64,000 nucleotides of DNA from Dyella sp. SG609 (GCF_012275375.1 NZ_JAAZQJ010000005.1:275657-339656), one strand, 5' to 3'. Positions 9,293 to 21,187 are shown, counted from the stretch's first letter. Program-made: numbers and translations. Notes: generated by a model not told the origin, from the sequence alone.

Positions 9293-9335
9293 GTCCGGAC
9301 AGTGTCCGCTGGCGTGCGCACAGTGTCCGCGGACA
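9293..9335. promoter_or_regulatory. Array of TGTCCG/CGGACA half-sites in a divergent promoter region
   Basis: The segment contains GTCCGGAC (9293-9300), AGTGTCCGC twice (9301-9309 and 9322-9330) and the perfect 12-base palindrome TGTCCGCGGACA (9324-9335). The repeat spacing is about 21 bases, two helical turns. It lies between the divergent M16 gene and the small gene at 9459. Ordered half-sites suggest cooperative binding by a dimeric regulator, which I cannot name. Confidence 0.45.
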
Positions 9336-9458
9336 GCGGAACAGATCCGGCCGCGCATCCTAAGTTCCGCCAAATCAAGCCCTTGTGATCCGGCCGGGCT
9401 TGGCACGGCGCTTGCCATTCCAAGGACGCAGGACCCCAAGCCTTGTCGGAGACACCCC

Positions 9459-9662
9459 ATGAAATTCGAAGCCCTGATGTTGCGCGGTCTGTTCGCCGGC
9501 TGCCTGCTGGTGTGCGCTCTGCTGCTGGTGGCGATGGTCAATGCCTCGCCCGACGCCATCCGCCTGGCCGCCAGCGGCAGCGCCGGCCAGCTCGCCCCGG
9601 CCGCCCATGCGCAGTGCCTGCTGCCGGCCGATGGCGTGGTCTGTCCCCGCCTGGGCGGTTGA
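9459..9662 (+). CDS. Small membrane or secreted protein, unknown
   Basis: A 67-residue reading frame with one hydrophobic stretch (about residues 10-28, LFAGCLLVCALLLVAMV) followed by a short Ala-rich tail with two Cys residues. A GGAG seven to eight bases upstream of the ATG supports translation. The hydrophobic segment could be an uncleaved anchor or a signal peptide ending at VNASPDA. No family recognised. It is separated from trmL by 51 bases. Confidence 0.55.
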   Translation: MKFEALMLRGLFAGCLLVCALLLVAMVNASPDAIRLAASGSAGQLAPAAHAQCLLPADGVVCPRLGG

Positions 9663-9713
9663 ACGCCGGACGGGGCGCTGTTCCGGCGGGCGCCCCGCAC
9701 AGATAATGGCCGG

Positions 9714-10178
9714 ATGCTGCATGTCATCCTGTTCCATCCCGAAATCCCGCCGAACACCGGCAACGTCATCCGCCTCTGCGCCAACACCGGCGCCTCGCTG
9801 CACCTGATCCGGCCGCTGGGTTTCGAACTCGACGATGCGCGCCTGCGCCGCGCCGGCCTGGACTACCACGAGTACGCCAGCCTCGCGGTTCACGACGACC
9901 TGGACACCTGCCTCGCCGCCCTGGGGCATCCGCGCGTGTTCGCCTTCTCCACCCGCGGCCGCGTCGCCCATGTGGATGCGCACTACGCGCCCGGCGACGC
10001 CTTCCTGTTCGGCTGCGAAACCGCCGGCCTGCCCGGCGAGGTGCTGGATGCGATTCCGGAAGACTGCCGCCTGCGCCTGCCGATGCGTCCACAGAGCCGC
10101 AGCCTGAATCTCTCCAACACCGTCGCCGTCGCCGTGTACGAGGCATGGCGCCAGCTGGGCTTCGACGGCGCGGGCTGA
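9714..10178 (+). CDS. trmL: tRNA (cytidine(34)-2'-O)-methyltransferase TrmL
   Basis: A 154-residue SPOUT-class methyltransferase that 2'-O-methylates the wobble base of tRNA-Leu isoacceptors using S-adenosylmethionine. The sequence shows [19 protein letters not shown] at the N-terminus and the trefoil-knot cofactor loops FGCETAGLP and [19 protein letters not shown] at the C-terminus, all diagnostic of TrmL. The length matches the family. It opens a rightward row of closely spaced genes running to 14942. Confidence 0.95.
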   Translation: MLHVILFHPEIPPNTGNVIRLCANTGASLHLIRPLGFELDDARLRRAGLDYHEYASLAVHDDLDTCLAALGHPRVFAFSTRGRVAHVDAHYAPGDAFLFGCETAGLPGEVLDAIPEDCRLRLPMRPQSRSLNLSNTVAVAVYEAWRQLGFDGAG

Positions 10179-10225
10179 CCGGCCGCAGGGCGAGTCCGCG
10201 CGCCCTGCCGCTACAATGCCGGCCC

Positions 10226-10876
10226 ATGACCGCACCCGCTCCCCGCCCCTTGCTGCCGCGCCCGCTGCGCGTGATCGCCGGCCGCGCGCTCGAGACCGCG
10301 CTGAACCACTTGCTCTCGCTCGATCCCGACACCGTGCAGCGCCTGTCCGCGCTGGACGGACGCAGCGTGCAGCTGCATCTGGAAGGCCCCGCGCTGACCC
10401 TGGCGATCACCGTGCACGAAGGCCGCCTGCAGGTCGGCCCCGGCCGCGACGACAGCCAGCTGCGCGTGCGCGCCACGCCCGGCAGCCTGCTGGCGATGGC
10501 GCTGCGGCGCGACGACGAAGGGGTGGCGCCGGGCAAGGTGGATATCGCCGGCGATGCGGAACTGGCGCGCCGCCTGGAAAAACTCGCCGCGAAGTTCGCC
10601 CCTGATTTCGAAGAAGCCTTCACCCGCACCTTCGGCGACGTACTCGGCGTGCCGCTGGCCAAGGCCGTGCGCGAAGCGCTGGCGCATGCGCGCGAAAGCG
10701 GCAGCCACCTGGCCGAGGACACCGCTGACTGGCTGCGCGACGAAGTGCGCGTGGCCGCGGCGCCGGGCGAAGTGGAAGGTTTCCTCGACGGCGTGGACGG
10801 CTTGCGCGAACGCAGCGAACGCCTGGAATCGCGCCTGGCGCGGCTGGAACAGAAGCTCAAAGGAAACGCCGCGTGA
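10226..10876 (+). CDS. ubiJ: Ubiquinone biosynthesis accessory factor UbiJ (SCP2 domain)
   Basis: A 216-residue protein with an N-terminal SCP2-type lipid-binding domain (about 20-110, including [19 protein letters not shown]) and a helical C-terminus ending in a coiled-coil-like [18 protein letters not shown]. UbiJ organises the soluble Ubi complex that carries the hydrophobic quinone intermediates. I place the start at 10226, since longer frames run back into trmL. Its stop overlaps the GTG start of ubiB by four bases. The usual upstream partner ubiE is absent here. Confidence 0.88.
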   Translation: MTAPAPRPLLPRPLRVIAGRALETALNHLLSLDPDTVQRLSALDGRSVQLHLEGPALTLAITVHEGRLQVGPGRDDSQLRVRATPGSLLAMALRRDDEGVAPGKVDIAGDAELARRLEKLAAKFAPDFEEAFTRTFGDVLGVPLAKAVREALAHARESGSHLAEDTADWLRDEVRVAAAPGEVEGFLDGVDGLRERSERLESRLARLEQKLKGNAA

Positions 10877-12519
10877 CGCCGCTGAAAGTCGTGCCGCGCG
10901 TGCTGCGCGTCGCCTCGGTGCTGCTGGCCTACCGGCTCGACGAGCTGGTCGACGCCGCCCATCTGTTCCGCCCGCTGAAACTGCTGCGCCCGTTCCTGGC
11001 CAGGCCGCGCGCCGACGTGGCGAACCTGCCGCGCGGCGCGCGCCTGCGCCTGGCGCTGACCGAGCTGGGCCCGATCTTCGTCAAGGCCGGCCAGGTGCTG
11101 TCGACCCGGCGCGACCTGGTGCCCGGCGACATCGCCGACGAGCTGGCCCTGCTGCAGGACCAGGTACCGCCCTTCCCCGGCGCCGAGGCGCGCGCCATCG
11201 TCGAGCGCGAACTGAAAGCGCCGGTGACGCAGCTGTTCGCGCGCTTCGACGAAACGCCGCTGGCCTCGGCCTCGATCGCGCAGGTGCACGCGGCTGCGCT
11301 GCCGGATGGCCGCGAGGTGGTGGTGAAGGTGCTGCGTCCCGGCATCGACGCGCGCATCGCCCGCGACGTCGCCTTGCTGCATTCGCTGGGCGAGCTGGCG
11401 CAGCGCTGGCATCCGAACGCCGACAAGATCCGCCCGCTGGACGTGGTGGCCGAAGTCGAGAAGATGCTGGAGAACGAGCTGGATCTGCAGCGCGAAGGCG
11501 CCAGCGCCAGCCTGCTGCGGCGCAATTTTGACAGCGGCGTGGATCTCTACGTGCCCGAAGTGCACTGGGAACTCACCGCCGAACGCGTGCTCACGCTGGA
11601 GCGCGTCAACGGCGTGAGCTGCGACGACATCGCCGCCATCGACGCCGCCGGCGTGGACCGCAAGACGCTCGCCGCCAAGGGCGTGCGCGTGTTCTACGAG
11701 CAGGTGTTCCGCGACAACTTTTTCCACGCCGACGCGCACCCGGGCAACATCTGGGTGGACGTGGCGCGCACCGGCGAGCCGCGCTTCATCGCGCTGGACT
11801 TCGGCATCATGGGTTCGCTGCCGGAAGCGGACCAGTACTGGCTGGCGCAGAACTTCATCGCGCTGTTCGAGCGCGACTACGCGCGCATCGCGCAGCTGCA
11901 CGTCGACGCCGGCTGGATGCCCGACACCGTGCGCATGGACGAACTGGAAGCGGCGGTGCGCACGGTGTGCGAGCCGTACTTCACCCGTCCGCTGTCGCAG
12001 ATCTCGCTGGCCGAGCTGGTGGTCAAGCTGTTCCAGACCGCGCGCCGCTTCGAGCTCACCCTGCAGCCGCAGCTGATCCTGCTGCAGAAGACGCTGCTGA
12101 ATATCGAAGGCGTGGGCCGCATGCTCGATCCGGATATCGATATCTGGGCGGTGGCGCACCCGGTGCTCAAGCGCATCCTGCGCGAGCGCTACAGCCCGCG
12201 CCGCACCCTGCGCGAAGTGCGCAAGCGGCTGCCGGAATGGTTCCATGCGGCGCCGCAGTTTCCGGAACTGATCCGCGACGCGCTGCGCCAGGTGGCGCGC
12301 GGCGAACAGCGCGGGCTGGCCGATCCGCTGGAACTGGCGCAGCGCCAGGAAGCCTCGCGCCGGCAGCAGCGCACGCTCGGCGCCGGCCTGCTCGGCGGTG
12401 CGCTGCTGGTCAGCGCCACCTTGCTGTGGACGCAGGCGCCGCAGCATGGCGCGTGGCTGCCGGTCGTCGCGGCCGTAGCAGGCCTGTGCGCGTTCGCAGC
12501 CGCGTGGCCGAGGCGCTGA
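10873..12519 (+). CDS. ubiB: Ubiquinone biosynthesis regulatory protein kinase UbiB
   Basis: A 548-residue member of the ABC1/ADCK/UbiB atypical kinase family. Diagnostic elements are KAGQ (71-74) in the signature loop, ASIAQVHAA with [21 protein letters not shown] in the catalytic region and IALDFGIMG as the metal-binding segment. Two hydrophobic segments at the C-terminus (about 500-545) anchor it in the inner membrane. It uses ATPase activity to help extract or present quinone precursors to the Ubi complex. GTG start, overlapping ubiJ by four bases. Confidence 0.95.
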   Translation: MTPLKVVPRVLRVASVLLAYRLDELVDAAHLFRPLKLLRPFLARPRADVANLPRGARLRLALTELGPIFVKAGQVLSTRRDLVPGDIADELALLQDQVPPFPGAEARAIVERELKAPVTQLFARFDETPLASASIAQVHAAALPDGREVVVKVLRPGIDARIARDVALLHSLGELAQRWHPNADKIRPLDVVAEVEKMLENELDLQREGASASLLRRNFDSGVDLYVPEVHWELTAERVLTLERVNGVSCDDIAAIDAAGVDRKTLAAKGVRVFYEQVFRDNFFHADAHPGNIWVDVARTGEPRFIALDFGIMGSLPEADQYWLAQNFIALFERDYARIAQLHVDAGWMPDTVRMDELEAAVRTVCEPYFTRPLSQISLAELVVKLFQTARRFELTLQPQLILLQKTLLNIEGVGRMLDPDIDIWAVAHPVLKRILRERYSPRRTLREVRKRLPEWFHAAPQFPELIRDALRQVARGEQRGLADPLELAQRQEASRRQQRTLGAGLLGGALLVSATLLWTQAPQHGAWLPVVAAVAGLCAFAAAWPRR

Positions 12520-12535
12520 AGCAAGCGCCACACGC

Positions 12536-13246
12536 ATGACCGTGCTCGAACTGATCTACCAGGACGACGCCCTGATCGCGGTGAACAAGCCCGCGGGCCT
12601 GGCCGTGCATCGCTCCAAGCTGGTCGGCCCCGCCGACGAGTTCCTGATCGACCTGCTGCGCGAGCAGGTCGGCGGCACCGTGAACCTGGCGCACCGGCTG
12701 GACCGCGCCACCAGCGGCGTGCTGCTGGTGGCGCGCTCGGCGGAAGTCGCCGCGGCGCTGGGCGAGCAGTTCATGGGCCGCGGCGTGCACAAGCAATACC
12801 TCGCCGTGGTGCGCGGCTGGCCGGAGCCGGAAGCCGCGCTGATCGACTATCCGCTGCCCGGATCGCGCGACACCGGCCCGCGCCGCGATGCACGCACGCG
12901 CTACCGCCGCCTGGCCACGGTGGAGGTGCCGATCGCGCTGGGCCGCTACCCGCAGCAGCGCTACGGGATGGTGCTGGCGGAACCGGAGACCGGCCGCTTC
13001 CGCCAGATCCGCAAGCACATGGCGCATATCCACCATCCGGTGATCGGCGACTGCCAGCACGGCCGCAGCGACCACAATCGCCTGTACAAGCAGTACTTCG
13101 GCTGCCACCGCATGCTGCTGCATGCGTGGCGGGTGAGCTTCGCGCATCCGCTCAGCGGCGCGCCGATGCGGCTGGAAGCGCCGCTCGATGCCGCCTTCGC
13201 CGGCGTGCTGGAGCGCTTCGGCTGGGCCGTGCCCGGGATTCCCTGA
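12536..13246 (+). CDS. truC: tRNA pseudouridine(65) synthase TruC
   Basis: A 236-residue RluA-family pseudouridine synthase. The catalytic motif is AHRLDRATSGVLL with the nucleophilic Asp, and the C-terminal half holds ETGRFRQIRKHMAHI and HPVIGDCQHGRSDHN, the latter typical of TruC over RluA/C/D. No S4 domain is present, also as in TruC. It modifies U65 in the acceptor stem of certain tRNAs. It lies 16 bases after ubiB in the same direction. Confidence 0.9.
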   Translation: MTVLELIYQDDALIAVNKPAGLAVHRSKLVGPADEFLIDLLREQVGGTVNLAHRLDRATSGVLLVARSAEVAAALGEQFMGRGVHKQYLAVVRGWPEPEAALIDYPLPGSRDTGPRRDARTRYRRLATVEVPIALGRYPQQRYGMVLAEPETGRFRQIRKHMAHIHHPVIGDCQHGRSDHNRLYKQYFGCHRMLLHAWRVSFAHPLSGAPMRLEAPLDAAFAGVLERFGWAVPGIP

Positions 13247-13289
13247 GCGCCGGTGGGCGGCCCGCCCGGCCCCCGCTACACTGCGCGCC

Positions 13290-13712
13290 ATGCTTATCGT
13301 CAGCCGTTCCCTAGCGCTGCCCGAGACCGAGCTGACCGAGCGCTTCCTGCGCGCCGACGGCCCCGGTGGGCAGCACGTCAATCGCACCGAAAGCGCGGTG
13401 GAACTGCGCTTCGACGTGGCGCATTCGCCGTCGCTGCCCGACGCCGTGCGCGAACGCCTGCTGGCGCGCCGCGACCGCCGCCTCACCGACGACGGCGTGC
13501 TGGTGATCCAGGCCCGCCGCTTCCGCGACCAGGGCCGCAACCGCGAGGACGCGCGCGAGCGCCTGGTCGAGATCATCCGCGACGTGCTGGTGCCGCCCAA
13601 GCCGCGCGTCGCCACCAAGCCGTCGCGCGCCTCCAAGGAGCGCCGCCTGGCCGGCAAGCAGCAACGCGGGAAGATCAAGCAGACGCGCTCGCGCAACTGG
13701 AGTTCCGAATGA
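13290..13712 (+). CDS. arfB: Alternative ribosome-rescue factor ArfB (YaeJ)
   Basis: A 140-residue codon-independent peptidyl-tRNA hydrolase with the class-I release factor motif GPGGQHVNRTESAVELRF (GGQ at 26-28). The basic C-terminal tail (SRASKERRLAGKQQRGKIKQ) inserts into the empty mRNA channel of stalled ribosomes. I use the ATG at 13290, which gives the normal family length; longer frames overlap truC. Its stop overlaps the next start (ATGA). Confidence 0.93.
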   Translation: MLIVSRSLALPETELTERFLRADGPGGQHVNRTESAVELRFDVAHSPSLPDAVRERLLARRDRRLTDDGVLVIQARRFRDQGRNREDARERLVEIIRDVLVPPKPRVATKPSRASKERRLAGKQQRGKIKQTRSRNWSSE

Positions 13713-14302
13713 GCCCACCCGTGGTCCCGCCGACGCCGCCCTCGGCGCCCAGGCTCAAGAGCCGCTTCTGGCCGTGGCTGTCGCGCGGCATCTTGCGGCT
13801 GAGCGGCTGGCGCCTGCTGGGCGAGCTGCCGGACGTGCCCAAGCTGATCCTGATCGGCGCGCCGCATTCCTCGTACTGGGACGGCCTGTGGGGCCTGCTG
13901 ATGAAGATCGGCGTGGGCGCCGAGATCAACATCATGATCAAGCGCGAGGTGCTGGACGGCCCGCTCGGCATCATCCTGCGCCCGATCGGCATGATCCCGA
14001 TCAACCGCAAGGCCGCGCTCAACGTGGTGGGGCAGATGGTGGAGCGTTTCCAGCAGAACGAGCGCATGTGGCTGGGCATCACGCCCGAGGGCACGCGCAA
14101 GCAGGTGAAGGAATGGAAGTCCGGCTTCCTGCGCATCGCGCACGAGGCGAACGTGCCGATCCAGACGCTGTTTATCGACTATCCGACCAAGACTTTCACC
14201 CTGGGGCCGGTGGTACACGCCACGGGAGACCACGACGCGGACATGCTGAAGATCCGCGCCTTGTTCCGCCCCTATCGCGGCAAGCACCGCAATACGGAGT
14301 GA
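13709..14302 (+). CDS. 1-acyl-glycerol-3-phosphate acyltransferase-like protein
   Basis: A 197-residue PlsC-superfamily acyltransferase. The catalytic HX4D motif is PHSSYWDG, and the glycerol-phosphate-binding motif is TPEGTRKQVKEWKSGF. The length and a hydrophobic N-terminal segment fit a small membrane-associated lysophospholipid acyltransferase. The start overlaps the arfB stop. Acyl acceptor unknown, so no gene symbol is given. Confidence 0.85.
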   Translation: MSPPVVPPTPPSAPRLKSRFWPWLSRGILRLSGWRLLGELPDVPKLILIGAPHSSYWDGLWGLLMKIGVGAEINIMIKREVLDGPLGIILRPIGMIPINRKAALNVVGQMVERFQQNERMWLGITPEGTRKQVKEWKSGFLRIAHEANVPIQTLFIDYPTKTFTLGPVVHATGDHDADMLKIRALFRPYRGKHRNTE

Positions 14303-14306
14303 CCCG

Positions 14307-14942
14307 ATGGAATCCCTCGGCATCCAGCATTTCGGCGCCTTCGTCCTGGCCTGCATCGCGCTGGCGCTGACTCCCGGCCTGGACACCTTCTACATCCTCG
14401 CCCGCAGCGGCCGCGAAGGCCGCACGGTGGGCGTGGCGGCGGTGCTGGGCATCAATACGGGCTGCCTGGTGCATACCTTGGCGGCCGTGCTCGGCATCTC
14501 GGCGATCCTGATGACCTCGGCGCTGGCGTTCGCGGCGCTGAAGTATCTGGGCGCGGCCTATCTGGTGTGGATGGGCGTGCGCATGCTGCTGGCGAAGCAG
14601 AGTGCGCGGCAGCCGACGGTGACGCGCGGCCGCGGCCTGGGCGCAGCATTCCGCCAGGGCATGCTGACCAATGTGCTGAATCCGAAGGTGGCGCTGTTCT
14701 TCCTGGCCTTCCTGCCGCAGTTCGTGTCGATGCAGGCGGCGCATCCGCAGTGGGGTTTGGCGGTGCTGGGCCTGAGCTTTATCGGCGTCGGCCTGGTGTG
14801 GTCGATGGTGCTGGCGATGCTGGGCGGCCAGGTGCACCGGCTGCTGGATGCGCGGCCGCACTTCGGGCAGTGGATGGATCGTGCGTGCGGGACGGTGCTG
14901 CTGGGCTTCGGCATCCGGCTGGCGATGCAGCGCCAGCAGTAA
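14307..14942 (+). CDS. LysE/RhtB family amino-acid exporter
   Basis: A 211-residue protein with about six membrane segments and the family start FVLACIALALTPGLDTFYIL followed by GINTGCLVHTLAAVLGISAI. The hallmark downstream region FRQGMLTNVLNPKVALFFLA is present. These carriers export amino acids or homoserine lactone, but the substrate cannot be read from sequence. It lies four bases after the acyltransferase gene and ends just before the perfect palindromic repeat at 14951. Confidence 0.88.
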   Translation: MESLGIQHFGAFVLACIALALTPGLDTFYILARSGREGRTVGVAAVLGINTGCLVHTLAAVLGISAILMTSALAFAALKYLGAAYLVWMGVRMLLAKQSARQPTVTRGRGLGAAFRQGMLTNVLNPKVALFFLAFLPQFVSMQAAHPQWGLAVLGLSFIGVGLVWSMVLAMLGGQVHRLLDARPHFGQWMDRACGTVLLGFGIRLAMQRQQ

Positions 14943-14950
14943 CGCTCGGC

Positions 14951-15033
14951 GTAGGTTGGGGTGAGCCGCAGGCGAACCCCAACATCGGGCGCATCGCATC
15001 GTTGGGGTTCGCCTGCGGCTCACCCCAACCTAC
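14951..15033. repeat. Palindromic intergenic repeat, family A, copy 2 (perfect)
   Basis: Arms 14951-14983 and 15001-15033 are perfect 33-base reverse complements around a 17-base loop. The arm begins GTAGGTTGGGGTGAGCCGCA, matching the copy at 1651-1727. It lies between convergent genes, and the stop codon of the LysR gene (15030-15032) is the last part of the right arm. Confidence 0.95.
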
Positions 15034-16070
15034 CGTTCGGAATGCCCCGATTCGTCGTAATCGCGATGGGTCAGCAGGCCAGGCCGGATCAGATCGATAA
15101 AGGCCCGCGCTTCCGCGCTTAAAAATTTCCCCTTGCGCATCACCACCCCATAGGCCCGTTGCGGAAAGTACTGCCGCAGATTGCGCACGGCCAGCCGCGC
15201 GCGGTCGGCCTCGGTGATGCAGATGCCGGTGACGATGGAGATCCCCAAGCCCATCGCGACGTATTCCTTGATCACGTCCCAGCCGCCCACCTCGATCGCC
15301 ACCTGGTACGGCACCTGCCGCTGCTGGAACACCAGGTCCACCATGCGGTACGTCGACAGGCGCTGCGGCGGCAGGATCAGGCCGTAGGGCGAGAGATCCT
15401 CCAGCCGGATGCTGTCCTTGCCCGCCAGCGGATGATCCGGCGGCGTGATCAGCATCGGGTCGTAGTGGTAGACCGGCGCCCAGGCGATGTCGTTGGGCAC
15501 GTCCAGCATCGAACCCACGGCGAAATCCGCCTCGTCCGCGCGCAGCAGGGCCAGGCCGTCCTTGCCGGTGACGTTGGCCAGCTGCAGTTGCACGGCCGGG
15601 TACCGCTCGCGGTAGCGGCGCACCAGGTCCGGCAGCAGGTACTGGATGGTGGAGGTGCCGGCGGCGATGGTCAGGCGGCCGCTCTGCAGGCCCTTCACCT
15701 TGGCCTGGAAGTCGCGGTCCAGCGATTCCCAGCCTTCCACCAGGGGGCGCGCCAGCTCGTACAGGGCTTCTCCGGCATCGGTGAGATTGATGCGGCGGCG
15801 GCTGCGCTCCAGCAGGCGCGTGCCCAGCTCCCGCTCCAGCGCCTGCAGCTGCAGGCTCACGCTGGGCTGCGACAGGTACAGCGCCTCGGCGGCGCGGGTG
15901 AGGGTGCCCAGCTTCACGGTGTAGACGAAGGCGCGCAGCTGCTTCTGGCGGTTGCCCTTGTAGTAGAAGCGCGCGGTGCCCTCGGCCGGGGCGACGTCGC
16001 CGGCGCGGCGCCGCGGAGTCGATTTGCGGCCCTTGCGAGGCTTGTTCAGCTTGTCGGACGCCTTCGGCAC
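15030..16070 (-). CDS. LysR family transcriptional regulator (CysB-like), divergent from aceB
   Basis: A 346-residue regulator. After an unusual Lys/Arg-rich N-terminal extension of about 40 residues comes the winged HTH (LGTLTRAAEALYLSQPSVSL) and then a periplasmic-binding-protein-like effector domain. The effector domain starts near RLTIAAGTSTIQYLLPDLV, as in the CysB/Cbl branch. Placement back to back with aceB and aceA suggests it controls the glyoxylate shunt, which is inference from position. The last codon and stop are provided by the palindromic repeat at 14951-15033. Confidence 0.88.
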   Translation of the reverse strand: MPKASDKLNKPRKGRKSTPRRRAGDVAPAEGTARFYYKGNRQKQLRAFVYTVKLGTLTRAAEALYLSQPSVSLQLQALERELGTRLLERSRRRINLTDAGEALYELARPLVEGWESLDRDFQAKVKGLQSGRLTIAAGTSTIQYLLPDLVRRYRERYPAVQLQLANVTGKDGLALLRADEADFAVGSMLDVPNDIAWAPVYHYDPMLITPPDHPLAGKDSIRLEDLSPYGLILPPQRLSTYRMVDLVFQQRQVPYQVAIEVGGWDVIKEYVAMGLGISIVTGICITEADRARLAVRNLRQYFPQRAYGVVMRKGKFLSAEARAFIDLIRPGLLTHRDYDESGHSER

Positions 16071-16100
16071 GGCTTTTCGCTCAATGAGTTGGAAAGATCA

Positions 16101-16120
16101 TTAGCATTGCCAATATCTAA
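16101..16120. promoter_or_regulatory. Candidate LysR-type operator (TTAG-N12-CTAA)
   Basis: Inverted arms TTAG and CTAA separated by 12 AT-rich bases lie in the 125-base region between the divergent LysR gene and aceB. The position, 30 bases upstream of the regulator start, fits autoregulation plus control of aceB. Assigned from spacing and symmetry only. Confidence 0.35.
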
Positions 16121-16195
16121 AATTGAAACATTCGCTTTGTCAAAGCCAAGCTCGGCGACCTAGTGTCGCCCCATCGTCATCGATGGAGAAGCGCC

Positions 16196-17794
<1,599 letters not shown>

Positions 17795-17834
17795 GCGCGA
17801 CGCATCGAAGCCCTTTGTTACCAGGAGTCATCTC

Positions 17835-19136
<1,302 letters not shown>

Positions 19137-19179
19137 TCGGGCCAGCACCACTTGGCGTGGCGCCGGCAGGGATGCCGGC

Positions 19180-19213
19180 GCGGGAGCCGGCGGGTCCGCC
19201 CGCCGGCTCCCGC
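19180..19213. terminator. Hairpin between convergent aceA and antiporter genes
   Basis: A perfect 15-base stem (arms 19180-19194 and 19199-19213) with a TCCG loop lies in the 90-base gap between two convergent genes. No U-run follows on either strand, so it may act as a rho-assisted or bidirectional barrier. Confidence 0.6.
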
Positions 19214-19226
19214 CATGCAGGGACGC

Positions 19227-21011
19227 TTACTCGGCCGGCACCAGGGCGATCACCAGCCAGCCGGGGCGCGGCTCCACCTCGCGATGCGCGGAGACCACGC
19301 GCAGCACGCCCTTCTCGTCCACGCCGAACAGCAACACCGTGCCGGAGCCGTACTGCTCGATGAAATGCGGCCAGTCGAAGGTGGCCGACAGGCGCGTGGA
19401 CTTGATGCGCCAGCCCTGCGCGAGCAGTTCGGCGAAGCGCGCGTGCGTCATGTCTTCGGCAAACAGCGGCGGCGCCATCAAGGTGCCGGCGAGCATGGCG
19501 CGGCCGTTGGATTCCTGCGGCGGCAGCACGCGCAGCAGGTAGACCCGGTCGCGGCCGAATTCCTGTCGGTAGTGCACGCACACCAGCGAGTTGCGCTCGC
19601 GCTGGGTGGACAGCGCCAGCAGGGTGCCGATGCCGGTGAGGTCGAGATTGCGTTCCGCATAGCTGGAGGCGGGGTTGCCGAAGAAGGTGCCGAGTCCTTC
19701 CATGCGCGCGATGCGCACGCCTTCCCAGGCGTCGTCCGCCAGCACCACGCGGAAGCCCGCATCGCTCAATGCCTTGGCGATGGCGCGCGCGACGCTGTCG
19801 GAACCGGCGATCAGCACGCCGTTCGGGTCCGGCTCCGACACCTTCAGCCAGCGTGCCAGCGGACGCGCCGTGGCGCTCTGCAACACCACGGTGCCGATGA
19901 TCAGGATGAAGACCAGTGGCACCAGCGCGCGCGCATCCTGCATGCCCAGCGCTTCGAGCTTCAGCGCGAACAGCGCGGACACCGAAGCCGCCACGATGCC
20001 GCGCGGCGCCACCCAGGCGATCAGCGCGCGCTCGCGCCAGTTCAGCGCGCTGCCGATGCTGGAGATGGCCACGGTGAGCGGCCGCACGATGAGCTGCGCC
20101 GCGATGAAGATCGCGATGCCCGCCCACAGCATGCCGTCCGGCAGCGGCCATTCCAGCCGCGCGGCGAGCAGGATGAACAAGGTGGAGACCAGCAAGGTGG
20201 TGAGGCTTTCCTTGAAGTCGAGGATGTCGTCGATATGCACGCCGCGCATGTTGCCCAGCGCGATGCCCATCACCGTGACGGTGAGCAGGCCCGATTCGTG
20301 TTCGATCGCATTGGAAAGACAGAACGCCAGCAACACCGCGGCGAGCACGCCGAAGTTCTGCAGGTAATCGGGAATCAGCTGGCGGCGCAGCAGGAAACCC
20401 ATGATCCACGCGGCCAGCGCGCCGGCCACGCTGCCGCACACCACGGTGGCCAGGAAGACGCCGATGGTGTGGCCCTGGTGGCGCGACACGATGGCTTCGT
20501 AGATCAGCACGGCGAACAGCGCGCCGAGCGGGTCGATCACGATGCCTTCCCAGCGCAAGGTGTTGGCGATGCGCGCATTCGGCCGCAAGGTGCGCAGCAT
20601 CGGCGCGATCACGGTCGGGCCGGTGACGCAGGTGAGCGCGCCGAACAGCCAGGCCAGTTCCCAGCGCAACCCGGCGAAATAATGGCCGGCGACGGCCAGC
20701 AGCACCAGCGCCACCACGGCGCCATAGCTGACGAGCCCGCGCACGGCATGGCCGATGCCGGGCAGCTCGTCGAAACGCAGGGTGAGGCTGCCTTCGAACA
20801 GGATTACCGCCACCGCCAGCGACACCACCGGAAACAGCAGCTCACCGAGCAGGCGGTCCGGCTGCAGCACGCCGGAGACCGGCCCCAGCAGGATGCCGGC
20901 CAGCAGCAGAAACAGAATGGCGGGAAGCCGCACGCGCCAGGCCAGCCACTGCGCCAGGAAGCCGATGCCGAGCATGCCCGCGAGCATCAGGCTGATTTGG
21001 AGCGTGCTCAT
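19227..21011 (-). CDS. Cation/proton antiporter (CPA1/NhaP type) with C-terminal nucleotide-binding-like domain
   Basis: A 594-residue protein with about twelve membrane segments (to about residue 400) and then a soluble domain. The membrane part shows LFGALTCVTGPTVIAPMLR, RWEGIVIDPLGALFAVLIYE and the VAPRGIVAAS helix, features of CPA1 exchangers. The soluble part begins with VLIAGSDSVARAIAKALSDA, a degenerate RCK/TrkA-N Rossmann motif, suggesting regulation by a nucleotide or pH. It exchanges Na+ or K+ for protons at the inner membrane; the ion is not determinable. Monocistronic, with a purine-rich hairpin in its upstream region. Confidence 0.88.
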   Translation of the reverse strand: MSTLQISLMLAGMLGIGFLAQWLAWRVRLPAILFLLLAGILLGPVSGVLQPDRLLGELLFPVVSLAVAVILFEGSLTLRFDELPGIGHAVRGLVSYGAVVALVLLAVAGHYFAGLRWELAWLFGALTCVTGPTVIAPMLRTLRPNARIANTLRWEGIVIDPLGALFAVLIYEAIVSRHQGHTIGVFLATVVCGSVAGALAAWIMGFLLRRQLIPDYLQNFGVLAAVLLAFCLSNAIEHESGLLTVTVMGIALGNMRGVHIDDILDFKESLTTLLVSTLFILLAARLEWPLPDGMLWAGIAIFIAAQLIVRPLTVAISSIGSALNWRERALIAWVAPRGIVAASVSALFALKLEALGMQDARALVPLVFILIIGTVVLQSATARPLARWLKVSEPDPNGVLIAGSDSVARAIAKALSDAGFRVVLADDAWEGVRIARMEGLGTFFGNPASSYAERNLDLTGIGTLLALSTQRERNSLVCVHYRQEFGRDRVYLLRVLPPQESNGRAMLAGTLMAPPLFAEDMTHARFAELLAQGWRIKSTRLSATFDWPHFIEQYGSGTVLLFGVDEKGVLRVVSAHREVEPRPGWLVIALVPAE

Positions 21012-21143
21012 TCGCGTTCCTTCGTCGAGTGCGGCAACAGGGTACCCGCGCCGGCAGGGCGCGCAGTGTCCAGGCGGCCGGGCGTGGACGCTATAGGAGT
21101 ATTCCGGAACGAAACGAGAAGGTTCGGCGGGAGAAAGGCCAAA

Positions 21144-21187
21144 CCCCGGTATCGGACGGGGGAGGGAGGGAGGGACCGATACCGGGG
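21144..21187. promoter_or_regulatory. Inverted repeat with purine-rich loop between comM and the antiporter gene
   Basis: Arms CCCCGGTATCGG (21144-21155) and CCGATACCGGGG (21176-21187) pair perfectly around a 20-base GGGAGGGAGGGAGGG-type loop. It sits about 130 bases upstream of the antiporter start and about 120 bases after the comM stop. It could be the comM terminator or a leader/operator element for the antiporter. No further gene is visible in 21012-21308. Confidence 0.45.
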
